Assembly: GCA_963795805.1 (NCBI GenBank)
Contig: CAWCIV010000004.1
Location: forward strand, 558,001-622,000
Direction: 5' to 3'
Source: JALYYC01 sp963795805
Lineage (GTDB): Bacteria; Chloroflexota; Dormibacteria; CF-121
DNA: 64,000 nucleotides
Each line of letters starts with the position of its first letter. The first letter of the stretch is position 1. Both the position numbers and the translations under genes were made by a program. Shown here piece after piece: positions 41,987 through 49,550 of the stretch. The notes beneath the pieces were generated by a model. The model worked only from the letters and a program-made list of their open reading frames with translations. It did not search any database and was not told where the DNA came from.

Positions 41987-42015
41987 ATTATACGAACATA
42001 TGTTCGTATTGTCAA
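41987..42015 (-). promoter_or_regulatory. Perfect sigma-70 promoter with embedded LexA (SOS) box
   Basis: On the minus strand TTGACA (42015-42010), a 17-base spacer and TATAAT (41992-41987). The spacer holds a 20-base perfect palindrome (41990-42009) with core CGAACATATGTTCG, matching the Gram-positive/actinobacterial LexA box GAAC-N4-GTTC. LexA bound there would block polymerase, so the operon 41977-40440 should be induced by DNA damage. The -35 overlaps the stop codon of the DUF5946 gene. Confidence 0.88.
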
Positions 42016-42554
42016 GGATTTTGAGACCGCGGCAACCGCGCGAGAAACCCAGCGAGCAAACGGTCGGTCAGGGACGAAACGGCAGTACGGTGCGGGGACC
42101 ACGCACGCCACACCTCGGCCGCCCACCGCTCGATGGCATCGGCGTGACCGGAGACAGAGTCAGCGCGAACGCCGGCCTCGGCGACGTCGAGGACAGTCAG
42201 GGCGCCAACGTTCGCAGGCGGCAAGAATGCCGGCCAGGTTGCATCCGGTTTCCCCATCTGTTGATGGGCTGACCGCACCTGGACGCCGGTGAGCCCTCGG
42301 TCGAGCCCCAGGTGCAGGCCGACGAGCGAGTACGCTGCTCGGATGCCGCGCCCGTCGCTGCCGACATGCTGCGCGCCGTAGGCGTCGACCGTGATCTGGT
42401 GGAACCGCAGCAGCTCAAGATGATTCAGCTCGAAGCCACTGACCTCGCCATACAGTTGCCAGCACTCCGGGGACGAATGACGGCTGGGATCCCACTCCCA
42501 CGTGCTGGCCGGCAGCTCGACGCCGCACCCGGGGCACACCGTGGAACCCGCCAC
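42012..42554 (-). CDS. DUF5946 family protein
   Basis: 180 residues, GTG start at 42554. VCPGCGVELP, SPECWQLYGEVSGFELN and FHQITVDAYGAQHVG, then RAAYSLVGLHLGLDRGLTG, are DUF5946 features. The Cys pair and His residues could bind zinc. Function unknown. The stop lies in the SOS promoter of the next operon; read-through into it is possible. Confidence 0.8.
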   Translation of the reverse strand: MAGSTVCPGCGVELPASTWEWDPSRHSSPECWQLYGEVSGFELNHLELLRFHQITVDAYGAQHVGSDGRGIRAAYSLVGLHLGLDRGLTGVQVRSAHQQMGKPDATWPAFLPPANVGALTVLDVAEAGVRADSVSGHADAIERWAAEVWRAWSPHRTAVSSLTDRLLAGFLARLPRSQNP

Positions 42555-42599
42555 CCGCCCATGATGGCATCCACGGCACGGTGGTGAGAGAATCTTCCC

Positions 42600-42893
42600 G
42601 TGGTCACCGCCATCGTCCTGATCGAAGCGGAGCGCGAGGCCATCGCGAAGCTCGGTCCCGCCCTGGCCGATGTGCCCGGCGTCGCTGAGGCGTACTCCGT
42701 GACCGGCGAGTTCGACTTCGTCGCGGTGCTCCGCGTGAAAGACCATGAAGAGATCGCCGAGGTCGTCACCTCTCGCCTGTCACGCGTGCCGGGTATCAAA
42801 AAGACCCACACACACGTGGCGTTCAAGGTCTACTCGAAGCACGACCTCGAGGCGATGTTCAGCGTCGGGCTGCCCGGCGAGCTCAGGCAATAG
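42600..42893 (+). CDS. Lrp/AsnC ligand-binding domain (RAM) protein
   Basis: 97 residues, GTG start. AIVLIEAEREAIAKLGPALADVPGVAEAYSVTGEFDFVAVLRVKDHEEIAEVV is a stand-alone RAM domain without a DNA-binding part. Such proteins bind amino acids and may modulate partners. The PRTase gene follows 26 bases later on the same strand. Confidence 0.88.
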   Translation: MVTAIVLIEAEREAIAKLGPALADVPGVAEAYSVTGEFDFVAVLRVKDHEEIAEVVTSRLSRVPGIKKTHTHVAFKVYSKHDLEAMFSVGLPGELRQ

Positions 42894-42919
42894 CTGCCGC
42901 GGCCGAAATCCTGAACCTG

Positions 42920-43501
42920 GTGCGAGCCACCAGGGGCCACTTCCGCTACGAGTCCGGCTACCATGGCGATACCTGGCTTGACCTCGAGCTGCTCTTCCTG
43001 CGTCCGGACTCAGTGGCGGGAATGATTCGGGAGCTGTCCTTCCGTCTCGCCCGGCACGACATCCGTGCCGTATGCGGACCACTGACGGGAGGAGCCTTCG
43101 CCGCGCTTCTCGTCGCCGAGGCGCTGCACGTTGACTTCTATTACTCGGAGCAGGTGGCGGAGAGCACCAGCAACGAATTGCTATCGGTCCGCTATCGCGT
43201 CCCAGCGTCGCTGCGCGAAGGCCTAAAGGGGAAGCGTATCGCGGTCGTGAATGACGTCACGAGCGCCGGCTCGGCGGTGCGCGGGACGGTTGCCGACCTC
43301 GAGGCCTGTCAGGCGCAGGTCGTCGCCATCGGGTCCCTCCTGGTCCTCGGAACCGCCATCAACGCTTTTGCAATTGGCAAGGACATTGCAGCCGAGACAC
43401 TGGCCGTCGCTGACCAAAACCTCTGGGAGCCAAAGGCCTGTCCCCTGTGTCAATCCGGAGTGCCGCTCACGATCCCGTCCTACGGTCCGACGGCGACTTA
43501 G
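42920..43501 (+). CDS. Orotate phosphoribosyltransferase-like protein
   Basis: 193 residues from GTG 42920. TRGHFRYESGYHGDTWLDLELLF resembles the start of PyrE-like PRTases; the PRPP loop is VVNDVTSAGSAVRGTVADL. A CPLCQSGVPL tail near the end differs from true PyrE and is typical of PyrE-like paralogues. In-frame coding-like sequence extends about nine codons before the GTG without a canonical start. It overlaps the convergent RHH gene by 4 bases. Confidence 0.8.
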   Translation: MRATRGHFRYESGYHGDTWLDLELLFLRPDSVAGMIRELSFRLARHDIRAVCGPLTGGAFAALLVAEALHVDFYYSEQVAESTSNELLSVRYRVPASLREGLKGKRIAVVNDVTSAGSAVRGTVADLEACQAQVVAIGSLLVLGTAINAFAIGKDIAAETLAVADQNLWEPKACPLCQSGVPLTIPSYGPTAT

Positions 43502-43812
43502 CGGATCGGCCTTCCCCTGGTAACCTCGCCCGTTCGCTGGCCGTAGGCCCTTCCCTTTCGGCCGGCATACTCGTTTCGGAGGCGCTCCAACTCCCGCCGT
43601 AACGCGTACTCCGCCAGCTTCGACATCGTCAGCCGATGCGGCGGTCCCGCCAGGGCAACGACGGTGTTGCGCATCTCGTTCAACAAATCGGCCGGCAGAT
43701 GAAACGTCGCCCGGCCCTGGGGCAGGCGGCGTTTCTCCTTCTGACTCGATTGACGCCACGGCTCACGCAGTCGGTGTTCCGCCGACCCGTTGTTCAACTC
43801 CACCTTCTTCAA
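43498..43812 (-). CDS. Ribbon-helix-helix-like DNA-binding protein
   Basis: 104 residues from TTG 43812. GRATFHLPADLLNEMRNTVVALAGPPHRLTMSKLAEYALRRELERL looks like an RHH (CopG/Arc/ParG-like) fold, with a basic tail. Such proteins repress their own region or segregate plasmids. It is divergent from the 43885 gene, 72 bases apart, and candidate operator repeats lie in between. Confidence 0.7.
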   Translation of the reverse strand: MKKVELNNGSAEHRLREPWRQSSQKEKRRLPQGRATFHLPADLLNEMRNTVVALAGPPHRLTMSKLAEYALRRELERLRNEYAGRKGRAYGQRTGEVTRGRPIR

Positions 43813-43849
43813 GGTCTAAGCCTAGCATTAAACGCCGCCAAAGCCATAT

Positions 43850-43878
43850 TTGACATTAATGGCAGCATTATCTATATT
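43850..43878 (+). promoter_or_regulatory. Promoter with inverted-repeat operator, gene 43885
   Basis: TTGACA (43850-43855), 17 bases, TATATT (43873-43878). The spacer holds TAATG-GCAG-CATTA (43857-43870), and a further AGCATTA lies at 43824-43830 near the RHH start. The predicted transcription start is at the GTG at 43885, so the mRNA is leaderless. The RHH protein is a plausible repressor of this site. Confidence 0.7.
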
Positions 43879-43884
43879 GTGCCC

Positions 43885-44214
43885 GTGAGCCTTGGAGAGG
43901 GGACTCAGGCCGGTAACCCTGTACGGATAGCCTGGGCGTCCGACCCGAACCGTTTGCTTCCTGGAGAGATCCTGGAGACGGTCTACCTGGACGACGCTGA
44001 TCACTGGGTGCGCGTCTATGAGGACCTCGTCAACTGGGTGGTCGGGGCTTCGGTCACGGGGCCGTTGCCCTTCGATGGTCCCAAAGACGGCCAGGAGCAG
44101 CCCGACCCCGAACTCCTTCGAGCGCATCTCGATCGGCTGTGCGAGCGTCTGCGATTCTGGGAGGACCGAGTCAAGGAACTGCGGGCCAGATCGCACCAGA
44201 GTCCGGGCGCATAA
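43885..44214 (+). CDS. Second 'DADHW' family protein
   Basis: 109 residues from GTG 43885 (GTG 43879 is an alternative). PNRLLPGEILETVYLDDADHW and VRVYEDLVNW align with the 36888-37250 protein, as does RLCERLRFWEDRVKEL at the end. Helical, acidic. Not beside a kinase here but divergent from an RHH regulator. Function unknown. Confidence 0.72.
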   Translation: MSLGEGTQAGNPVRIAWASDPNRLLPGEILETVYLDDADHWVRVYEDLVNWVVGASVTGPLPFDGPKDGQEQPDPELLRAHLDRLCERLRFWEDRVKELRARSHQSPGA

Positions 44215-44279
44215 CGGCCTCTGTCCAGACCTGGTGGCGCCTTGGCTGCCCTTGACGGGTATATACAAAGGGTCGCCGG

Positions 44280-45464
44280 TTAACAATTTGCCAGCGGAGG
44301 CAGTTGGTCTGTTGGCAGAACGAAAACGTGCAGCTCCGGCGAACGGGTCTTCGGACCCATCGTGTATGAAAATGCCAGTCCCGAAGCGCGAGCCTTGGGT
44401 GTGCCGGAGCTTGTCGCAATCTGGGTCGCGGTGAGGCTCCGGATGTCAGCAGCCCATTGGGTATCAACGCCATTCCAGGTCATGAAATGCTCTCCTATAG
44501 ATATGAATTCGGCGTAATCACCCTCTGGGGCTTGAAAAACACGCTGTGGATCCGACCCGGATTTCCAAAGCCAGATGGTTCGTTGATCGCCGTCAGTCCA
44601 AGCCAGAAGCCCTGAAGCCCCTGCCAGAAATAGGGGGCTGCGCAGATGAGCGAGAGCTGGTGGAAGCGTCACAGGACGGCTGGTTTCAAGGGAAAACGCC
44701 TCAAGTTGCTCCGGACTCTTGATCCCGCCAGTGGGCTCCTCCCAAACCAGCCAGGGCCACGCTATCAGCGGCGCCCCCGGGTGATGAGCGCTCACTGTGG
44801 AATCAGCACTTGTATTCAAGTTATGCAGGTGCAGCTCCGTCTCCCCTGAGGCAACCGATTGTGTCCATGCCATGAGCCCGTGGTCGACTACCGGGATCAC
44901 GATCGGGCCTGGGATGGCTTTTCCATTTACGGATTCCACATGGGCGACCTCCAGCAAGTGACCCGTCTGGTCCGCATAGGCGTATAGCCTCCAATCCTTG
45001 TAGTCGTTGGGAGAGCTGTTGACAGAGAACACAAGCCACTGCCCATCAAAATCCCCTCCCAGCACAGCCTGTTCGGCAGTCATCGGCAGCAGGGTCCGCC
45101 GACGTCCGGTAGTTCGGTCATACGAGATGATGGCGCGAGATAGGACAGCCCCGGTGGTCGACGCAAGGCGGACCTCTGTCGCAAAGAATCGACGCCCATC
45201 TGGGGCAACCGCGAATGGGTCTAGTTCAACAGTCGCCGGCGTCTTCACCTCATTCGCATTAAAGGCGCGACTCCACGTGGCCGGCAGTTGGACAACACAG
45301 GTGGCTCGAGGTGATGCCGATGCCGACACCGACGCTGCGAGCGTTGCCCGCGGGGTCCCAGGGCTGGGAACGGGCGGCGACTGTGGGGAGCACCCAATTG
45401 TGTTCCCCACAATCACCAGGATCAGTAGATCGCGCGCTCTACCAGTTATAACCGCGATCGCCAA
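44280..45464 (-). CDS. Putative lipoprotein with beta-propeller-like repeats
   Basis: About 394 residues if started at TTG 45464, just before a hydrophobic stretch LLILVIVGNTIGC whose Cys would be the lipidation site; the open frame reaches 45680. The mature part has repeats such as DFDGQWLVFSVNSSPNDYKDW, VDHGLMAWTQSVASGETELHL and ASGLLAWTDGDQRTIWLW, like a WD/TolB-type propeller. No family named. It lies in an AT-richer region and overlaps the broken C39 gene by 26 bases, so its true start is uncertain. Confidence 0.55.
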   Translation of the reverse strand: MAIAVITGRARDLLILVIVGNTIGCSPQSPPVPSPGTPRATLAASVSASASPRATCVVQLPATWSRAFNANEVKTPATVELDPFAVAPDGRRFFATEVRLASTTGAVLSRAIISYDRTTGRRRTLLPMTAEQAVLGGDFDGQWLVFSVNSSPNDYKDWRLYAYADQTGHLLEVAHVESVNGKAIPGPIVIPVVDHGLMAWTQSVASGETELHLHNLNTSADSTVSAHHPGAPLIAWPWLVWEEPTGGIKSPEQLEAFSLETSRPVTLPPALAHLRSPLFLAGASGLLAWTDGDQRTIWLWKSGSDPQRVFQAPEGDYAEFISIGEHFMTWNGVDTQWAADIRSLTATQIATSSGTPKARASGLAFSYTMGPKTRSPELHVFVLPTDQLPPLANC

Positions 45465-46044
45465 CGATATCTGTGATCTTATTGGAGCTGAGGGTTGAGG
45501 ACGGACTCGTAACCTGCTGGTACCAAGTGACCGCCGTAGCGCCATAAACGGAGTCAACATAGCTACTGTTCGCACCGGACGATGAGTAACCGTAAATTGC
45601 GAACCAGTGAAATATCGGGTGGCGCGGTGCGGGGTTCGGATGTCCGACGAGTAGCGGGCCGTTATGGTTTTCTTCGGCATCGCCCTGCAGCGGGTAACCG
45701 TAGTCGATATCCAATGTCAGATTGTTCTGGAACGTGGTGTAGTCCCCCGAGGCGGGATAGAACGGCACCGCAACCTCGCCGTACCAGACTTGGCCGATCT
45801 TGTAATTGATGGCATCCGGCATCGGTCGCGACGTCTTGTACGCAGCGGGAGGGCCGCCTGATCTGAGCCATACCAGTCGGTGCCATTGGAGGTCGTGCCA
45901 AGCCAGTACGACATGCTGTTCTGGTCTTTGGCGCCAACACTGGTCCATTGCCCCAGGCTTTCTGAGGCGGTCGCGGGTCCACAGTTGTACAACCACCCGC
46001 CGCGGTGCCTGCTTCATTTCGCTTCGATATCTGGTTAGGACCAT
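45439..46044 (-). pseudogene. C39-like peptidase, frameshifted and N-terminally truncated
   Basis: The active-site-like piece GGWLYNCGPATASESLGQW and NGTDWYGSDQAA are in one frame; YKTSRPMPDAINYKIGQVWYG ... IDYGYPLQGDAEENHNGPLLVGHPNP, HHW-like HPIFHWFAIYGY and NKITDIVGDRGYNW are one frame over, with the break near 45862. The latter matches the C-terminal half of exported C39-family cysteine peptidases. No signal peptide or start remains. A decayed exported protease. Confidence 0.65.
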
Positions 46045-46091
46045 TTCGGTCAGCTCGGACGCCTGACGGCTCGACTCCAGACCGATTGGGC

Positions 46092-46544
46092 TTAGGCCGA
46101 GGCCTTACTGCTCTCTCGCTCTTCAGTGAATCCAAGGCAGAAATGTAGTACCTGAAGTATAAGAACGCATTGGATGGAATCTTTTTCTAGGCCGATCTCG
46201 GGGACCTCGCCGTGCAGTACCCCGTGGCGGTTAAGGACAGCCGGATTCCGCCTTCCCTTAGGTAATCCAAAACCTGCGATCACTTCGATCAACGCTTGCC
46301 CAAGTGGGTCGCGCGCACCATCCAGCGAGGGCCAGGAGAGAGCCTCAGCAAGCTGTTTTGCGGCCAGCTTGCTTTGAGTGTTGCTATACACCTGGTCCAC
46401 GCCGAGTTCGTCGCGGCAGATTCCATCGATGGATAAGAGCCACACAGGGATGGACAGTTCATAATCGTCGGCCTTATGGGCGGTCATGGCCTTCAGAAGA
46501 GAGCTCTTCCTCCTGCTGAAGGCTAGGCGATCGAACAGTGACAC
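46092..46544 (-). CDS. HEPN-like protein with R-x4-H motif
   Basis: 150 residues from GTG 46544, with GAGGAG 6 bases upstream; ATG 46598 is possible but overlaps the divergent gene by 61 bases. KSSLLKAMTAHKADDYELSIPVWLLSIDGICRDEL is helical, and PAVLNRHGVLHGEVPEIG has R-x4-H near an Asn, as in HEPN ribonuclease families of abortive-infection and toxin systems. The usual N-terminal half of related proteins is missing. It could be a defence nuclease. Evidence is motif-level only. Confidence 0.55.
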   Translation of the reverse strand: MSLFDRLAFSRRKSSLLKAMTAHKADDYELSIPVWLLSIDGICRDELGVDQVYSNTQSKLAAKQLAEALSWPSLDGARDPLGQALIEVIAGFGLPKGRRNPAVLNRHGVLHGEVPEIGLEKDSIQCVLILQVLHFCLGFTEERESSKASA

Positions 46545-47157
46545 CAAAATCTCCTCGCAGGTTTCCCCGTCTAGTTGCAGATTTTGAGGAGCGGACATGT
46601 CCTAATTGCGGCCACGTGACAAAGGCTCCGGTCGTCGGTGGAGCGCTCGGGTGGATCGAAAGGAACCTGGGCGTTGAGAATCGGAAGAAAACCCGAAAGC
46701 TCCGAGTCGGTATTCTCCATGGCACCGAGGACTTAGATAGGCTCGCAGCGCTGGCGCAGCAGCTTAATCCTGACCTAGCCACAACGCTGGCGGCGGCGCT
46801 AACGGAACTGTTAGGAGTTAACGATCAGATAAAAAATATGGCGTCACTGTCAGCGATGGCAGCAGAGCGTCCCTATTCTGCAACGCTTCAAGGTTTAGTC
46901 GACGGTCCGGTTGAGCAGTCTTTGCCGAGACCGACATTTTACCTCACTACGAAGGGCACACCGTTATCCGCGACTCTCAAAATACCGCCCAGGACGAGGG
47001 AGAGGAGCGCATTAAGGCTAGGCTGAGCTTCGAGGGGAAGATGATTGCTCCAGGTGGCACGACGATAAACCTTGTCAAAATCGGGCTAGCCTCAGAGTCG
47101 GGGATGACCCTCGATGAACCACCGCAGCTTTTCATCGAAAAGCATGAGGCCGAGTAG
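46538..47157 (+). pseudogene. Uncharacterised protein with CPNCG motif, frameshifted
   Basis: GTG 46538. The first frame has TCPNCGHVTKAPVVGGALGWIERNLGV and RLAALAQQLNPDLATTLAAALTELLGV to about 46925, then a convincing coding sequence one frame over: ILPHYEGHTVIRDSQNTAQD and GKMIAPGGTTINLVKIGLAS, ending at TAG 47157. Total about 205 residues. Zinc-ribbon half plus helices; family unknown. Divergent from the HEPN-like gene, their starts overlapping by 7 bases. Confidence 0.5.
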
Positions 47158-47313
47158 TTCAAAATCACCGATTCTCCGGGGGTGTGTCGGACACCTTTAG
47201 GTCGCGAAGTCCCACGGGAACTCCTCACGGGTTTGCCGGCTTCATCCCTGTCGAGAACTCAGTTCACAGGGGGTGCAACTCCGGGCAATCCCAGAAACTA
47301 CCCCTGGCGGCCC

Positions 47314-47342
47314 TTGACGACCGAACATTTGTTCGATAGTAT
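47314..47342 (+). promoter_or_regulatory. Promoter with embedded LexA (SOS) box for imuA-imuB-dnaE2
   Basis: TTGACG (47314-47319), 17-base spacer, TAGTAT (47337-47342). The spacer contains CGAACATTTGTTCG (47322-47335), a LexA box. The same placement occurs in the HNH promoter at 41987-42015. The predicted leader to imuA is about 85 bases. The rest of the 277-base gap 47158-47434 holds only a short hairpin (GGTGT/ACACC near 47182) and an Arg-rich small ORF. Confidence 0.88.
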
Positions 47343-47434
47343 CGAGCCAGCCTCAGCGGTCTGGTTCGCGTCCCCATCGGAGGCCTGATGTCATCGCGGC
47401 GCCGTCGTCATCTTGCTAAGCGGGGCGTGATCAA

Positions 47435-48112
47435 ATGCCGGATCGTCTCCAACAAGCTATTACCGTTCTCCAGACCCGCTTTGGGAGCGCGGCCCCGCGG
47501 CCGGCACAGCCCGAGCATCCCGCCCGCCCCTCGGGCATCCCTGAGCTCGATGCCTTAACGGGGATCGGCGGCTGGCCGGTCGGGCGGCTGAGCCTGCTGG
47601 CAGGCCCGAGGGGATCGGGCAAACGGACGATCGCCCAGCGGAGCGTGGCATCGGCCAGCCAGGAGGGGACCGTGGTCTACGTCGATTTTCCCGGCCGCCT
47701 CGATCCGGAATTCCTGAGCCGGTTCGATGCCGACCTTAACCGCCTGCTCGTGGTTCGCCCGAAGAATCTCAGGGAAGGGATGGCCAGCGCCCGGGTGCTG
47801 GCCCGAGCCGGCGCGGATCTCGTCTGCCTCGATCTGCCGCGCGCCCGCGCCGCCGGGCTCGATGCGGAACTGCCGCATTTGCTCCACCGGATCGCCGAAG
47901 CCAACTGCACGCTGCTCTTGATTCACGATGCCGACGCCGATGATGCCGTGCGGTATTACGCCAGTTTGATCCTCGGCTTTCAGCGGAGCGCCTGGGTCTT
48001 TCGGAGTGATGGTGACCTCGAGGGCTTGCAGGTGACCGCGACCGTGATGAAGAACCGGCTGGCGCCACCGGGCCGCCAGGCGCGCTGGACGATCCCCTAC
48101 CCGTTGCCGTGA
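47435..48112 (+). CDS. imuA: ImuA-like mutasome protein
   Basis: 225 residues. P-loop LAGPRGSGKRTIAQR, a RecA-like core with YVDFPGRLDPEFLSRFDADLNRL and GADLVCLDLPRA, and a C-terminal VTATVMKNRLAPPGRQARWTI. It resembles the RecA/SulA-like ImuA protein that acts with ImuB and DnaE2 in induced mutagenesis. The stop overlaps imuB by 4 bases (GTGA). LexA-boxed promoter upstream. Confidence 0.85.
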   Translation: MPDRLQQAITVLQTRFGSAAPRPAQPEHPARPSGIPELDALTGIGGWPVGRLSLLAGPRGSGKRTIAQRSVASASQEGTVVYVDFPGRLDPEFLSRFDADLNRLLVVRPKNLREGMASARVLARAGADLVCLDLPRARAAGLDAELPHLLHRIAEANCTLLLIHDADADDAVRYYASLILGFQRSAWVFRSDGDLEGLQVTATVMKNRLAPPGRQARWTIPYPLP

Positions 48113-49299
48113 TCGCCTGCGTCCGCACGCCGCATCCGTCGCTGGTCGCCGCCTGGTTGACGGCACCCGCGCTGCGCAATCAGCCGCTGATCCTCGGTGG
48201 CCTCGCGCACGAGCGCGGCACCGTGATCGCCGCCTCGGCGCCGGCACGAGCGCTGGGCGTGCGCGTGGGTAGATCGCTCAACCAGGCACAGCAGCTCGCG
48301 CCGAATGCCGTCTACCAACCGGTTGATGAGCCGGTCACGGCCCAGGTCCGCGCGCGCGTGCTCACCACGCTGCACGGCGTCACCCCTGAAGTCGCCGCGG
48401 CAGACGAGCCCGGCTATTTCTTTCTCAAGCTCGATGGCCTGACGCTGCGATGGCCGGACCGCACTCGCTTGCTGGCCGAGATCGCGCGGCGTATCGAGGC
48501 GTCGATCGCTGGGCCGCCAGTGATCGGCGTGGCCGAGACGATGTTCGTCAGTAAGGTCGCGGCCGATCGCGCGCGCATCGGAGAGCCCGCGATCGTCGAG
48601 GCTGCCGGCACCCGTGCCTACCTGGCGCCGCTGCCGATCGACCTGCTGCCGCTCGACGATGACCTCCGCGAGTATCTCGATCTACTCGGATTGCGCACTA
48701 TCGGCAGGCTGCATGCGATCTCGCGGCCCGCCTTCCGGCGCCAGTTCGGGATCAAGGCGTTGGAGGTCTACGACCTGGCCTGTGGCATCGATCGCCGGCG
48801 GCTGCGACTGTGGCGCCCGGCGCATCGGATCGAGGAGACCGAACCGCTCGAGCCACCGGTCGATGACACGCAGGCGCTGCAGTTCATCGCGCGGGCGCTC
48901 GCCGAGCGGATCAGCGCGTCCCTGCTGGCCAACGGACTCGGGACGCGGGCGGTGCGGATTCTTCTCGACCAGGAGGCGAACCCGCCGCTCCGGGTCGAGG
49001 TGCGCTTCGCCTATCCCGTGACCATGGCCGGCGAGATCTTCGACGGGATCCGGCCACGGCTGCTCAAGGCGTCGATCGTGGCGCCGCTGGAACGGATCAC
49101 GCTGCGCGCCGGCCGGCTCGAGCCAGGCTACGTGCGCCAACCCGGCCTGCTACTCCGCCGCGATGGGTTCCAGGAATCGCTCGCCGACGCCGTCGCCCGG
49201 CTGCAGGAGGAGTACGGGCCCGGCCTGGTGCAGCGGGCGAGTCTGCGCGAGGACGCGCCGCCGTTGCCCGACCGCCGGGTCCTCTGGAAGCCGGCATGA
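48109..49299 (+). CDS. imuB: ImuB, Y-family polymerase-like accessory protein
   Basis: 396 residues, GTG start. ERGTVIAASAPARALGVRVG, LGLRTIGRLHAISRPAFRRQFG and the little-finger region identify a Y-family polymerase fold. The N-terminal metal-binding Asp motif is replaced by ACVRTPHPSLVAAW, so it is probably not an active polymerase, as is known for ImuB, which links DnaE2 to the clamp. A DEPG remains where active enzymes have the SxDE motif. Confidence 0.9.
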   Translation: MIACVRTPHPSLVAAWLTAPALRNQPLILGGLAHERGTVIAASAPARALGVRVGRSLNQAQQLAPNAVYQPVDEPVTAQVRARVLTTLHGVTPEVAAADEPGYFFLKLDGLTLRWPDRTRLLAEIARRIEASIAGPPVIGVAETMFVSKVAADRARIGEPAIVEAAGTRAYLAPLPIDLLPLDDDLREYLDLLGLRTIGRLHAISRPAFRRQFGIKALEVYDLACGIDRRRLRLWRPAHRIEETEPLEPPVDDTQALQFIARALAERISASLLANGLGTRAVRILLDQEANPPLRVEVRFAYPVTMAGEIFDGIRPRLLKASIVAPLERITLRAGRLEPGYVRQPGLLLRRDGFQESLADAVARLQEEYGPGLVQRASLREDAPPLPDRRVLWKPA

Positions 49300-49550
49300 C
49301 CGAACTGCTGGCGCCGCCGCGACCCGTGCGAGTTCGGCTGGATGGCGAAGGTCTGCCGACCCATCTCGAGTCCGCCGCCGGCTGGCAGCCGGTGACGCGG
49401 GTGCTCAACCGCTGGCGGATCGACTGCGACTGGTGGCGCATCCCGGTCTCGCGCGAGTACTGGCGGCTGTTAATCGACGACGAACTGGCGCTGGAGTGTT
49501 ACTGCAACCGGCTCAGCGCGGAGTGGTTCGTCGAGCGCGTCTATGACTAG
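49296..49550 (+). CDS. DUF6504 small protein, ImuB-associated
   Basis: 84 residues. PRPVRVRLDGEGLPTHLESAAGW, VTRVLNRWRIDCDWWRIPVSREYW and LALECYCNRLSAEWFVERVYD resemble the DUF6504 region often found as a C-terminal part of, or a gene after, ImuB. It overlaps imuB by 4 bases and dnaE2 by 8 bases, so all are co-translated. Probably part of the mutasome. Confidence 0.8.
   Translation: MTELLAPPRPVRVRLDGEGLPTHLESAAGWQPVTRVLNRWRIDCDWWRIPVSREYWRLLIDDELALECYCNRLSAEWFVERVYD

Noticed and set aside
47388..47560. Arg-rich ORF (MSSRRRRHLAKRG...) with GGAGG 4 bases upstream, between the SOS promoter and imuA
   Set aside because: It overlaps imuA out of frame for over 100 bases and has shadow-like composition. 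It might be a leader peptide, but nothing else supports it.
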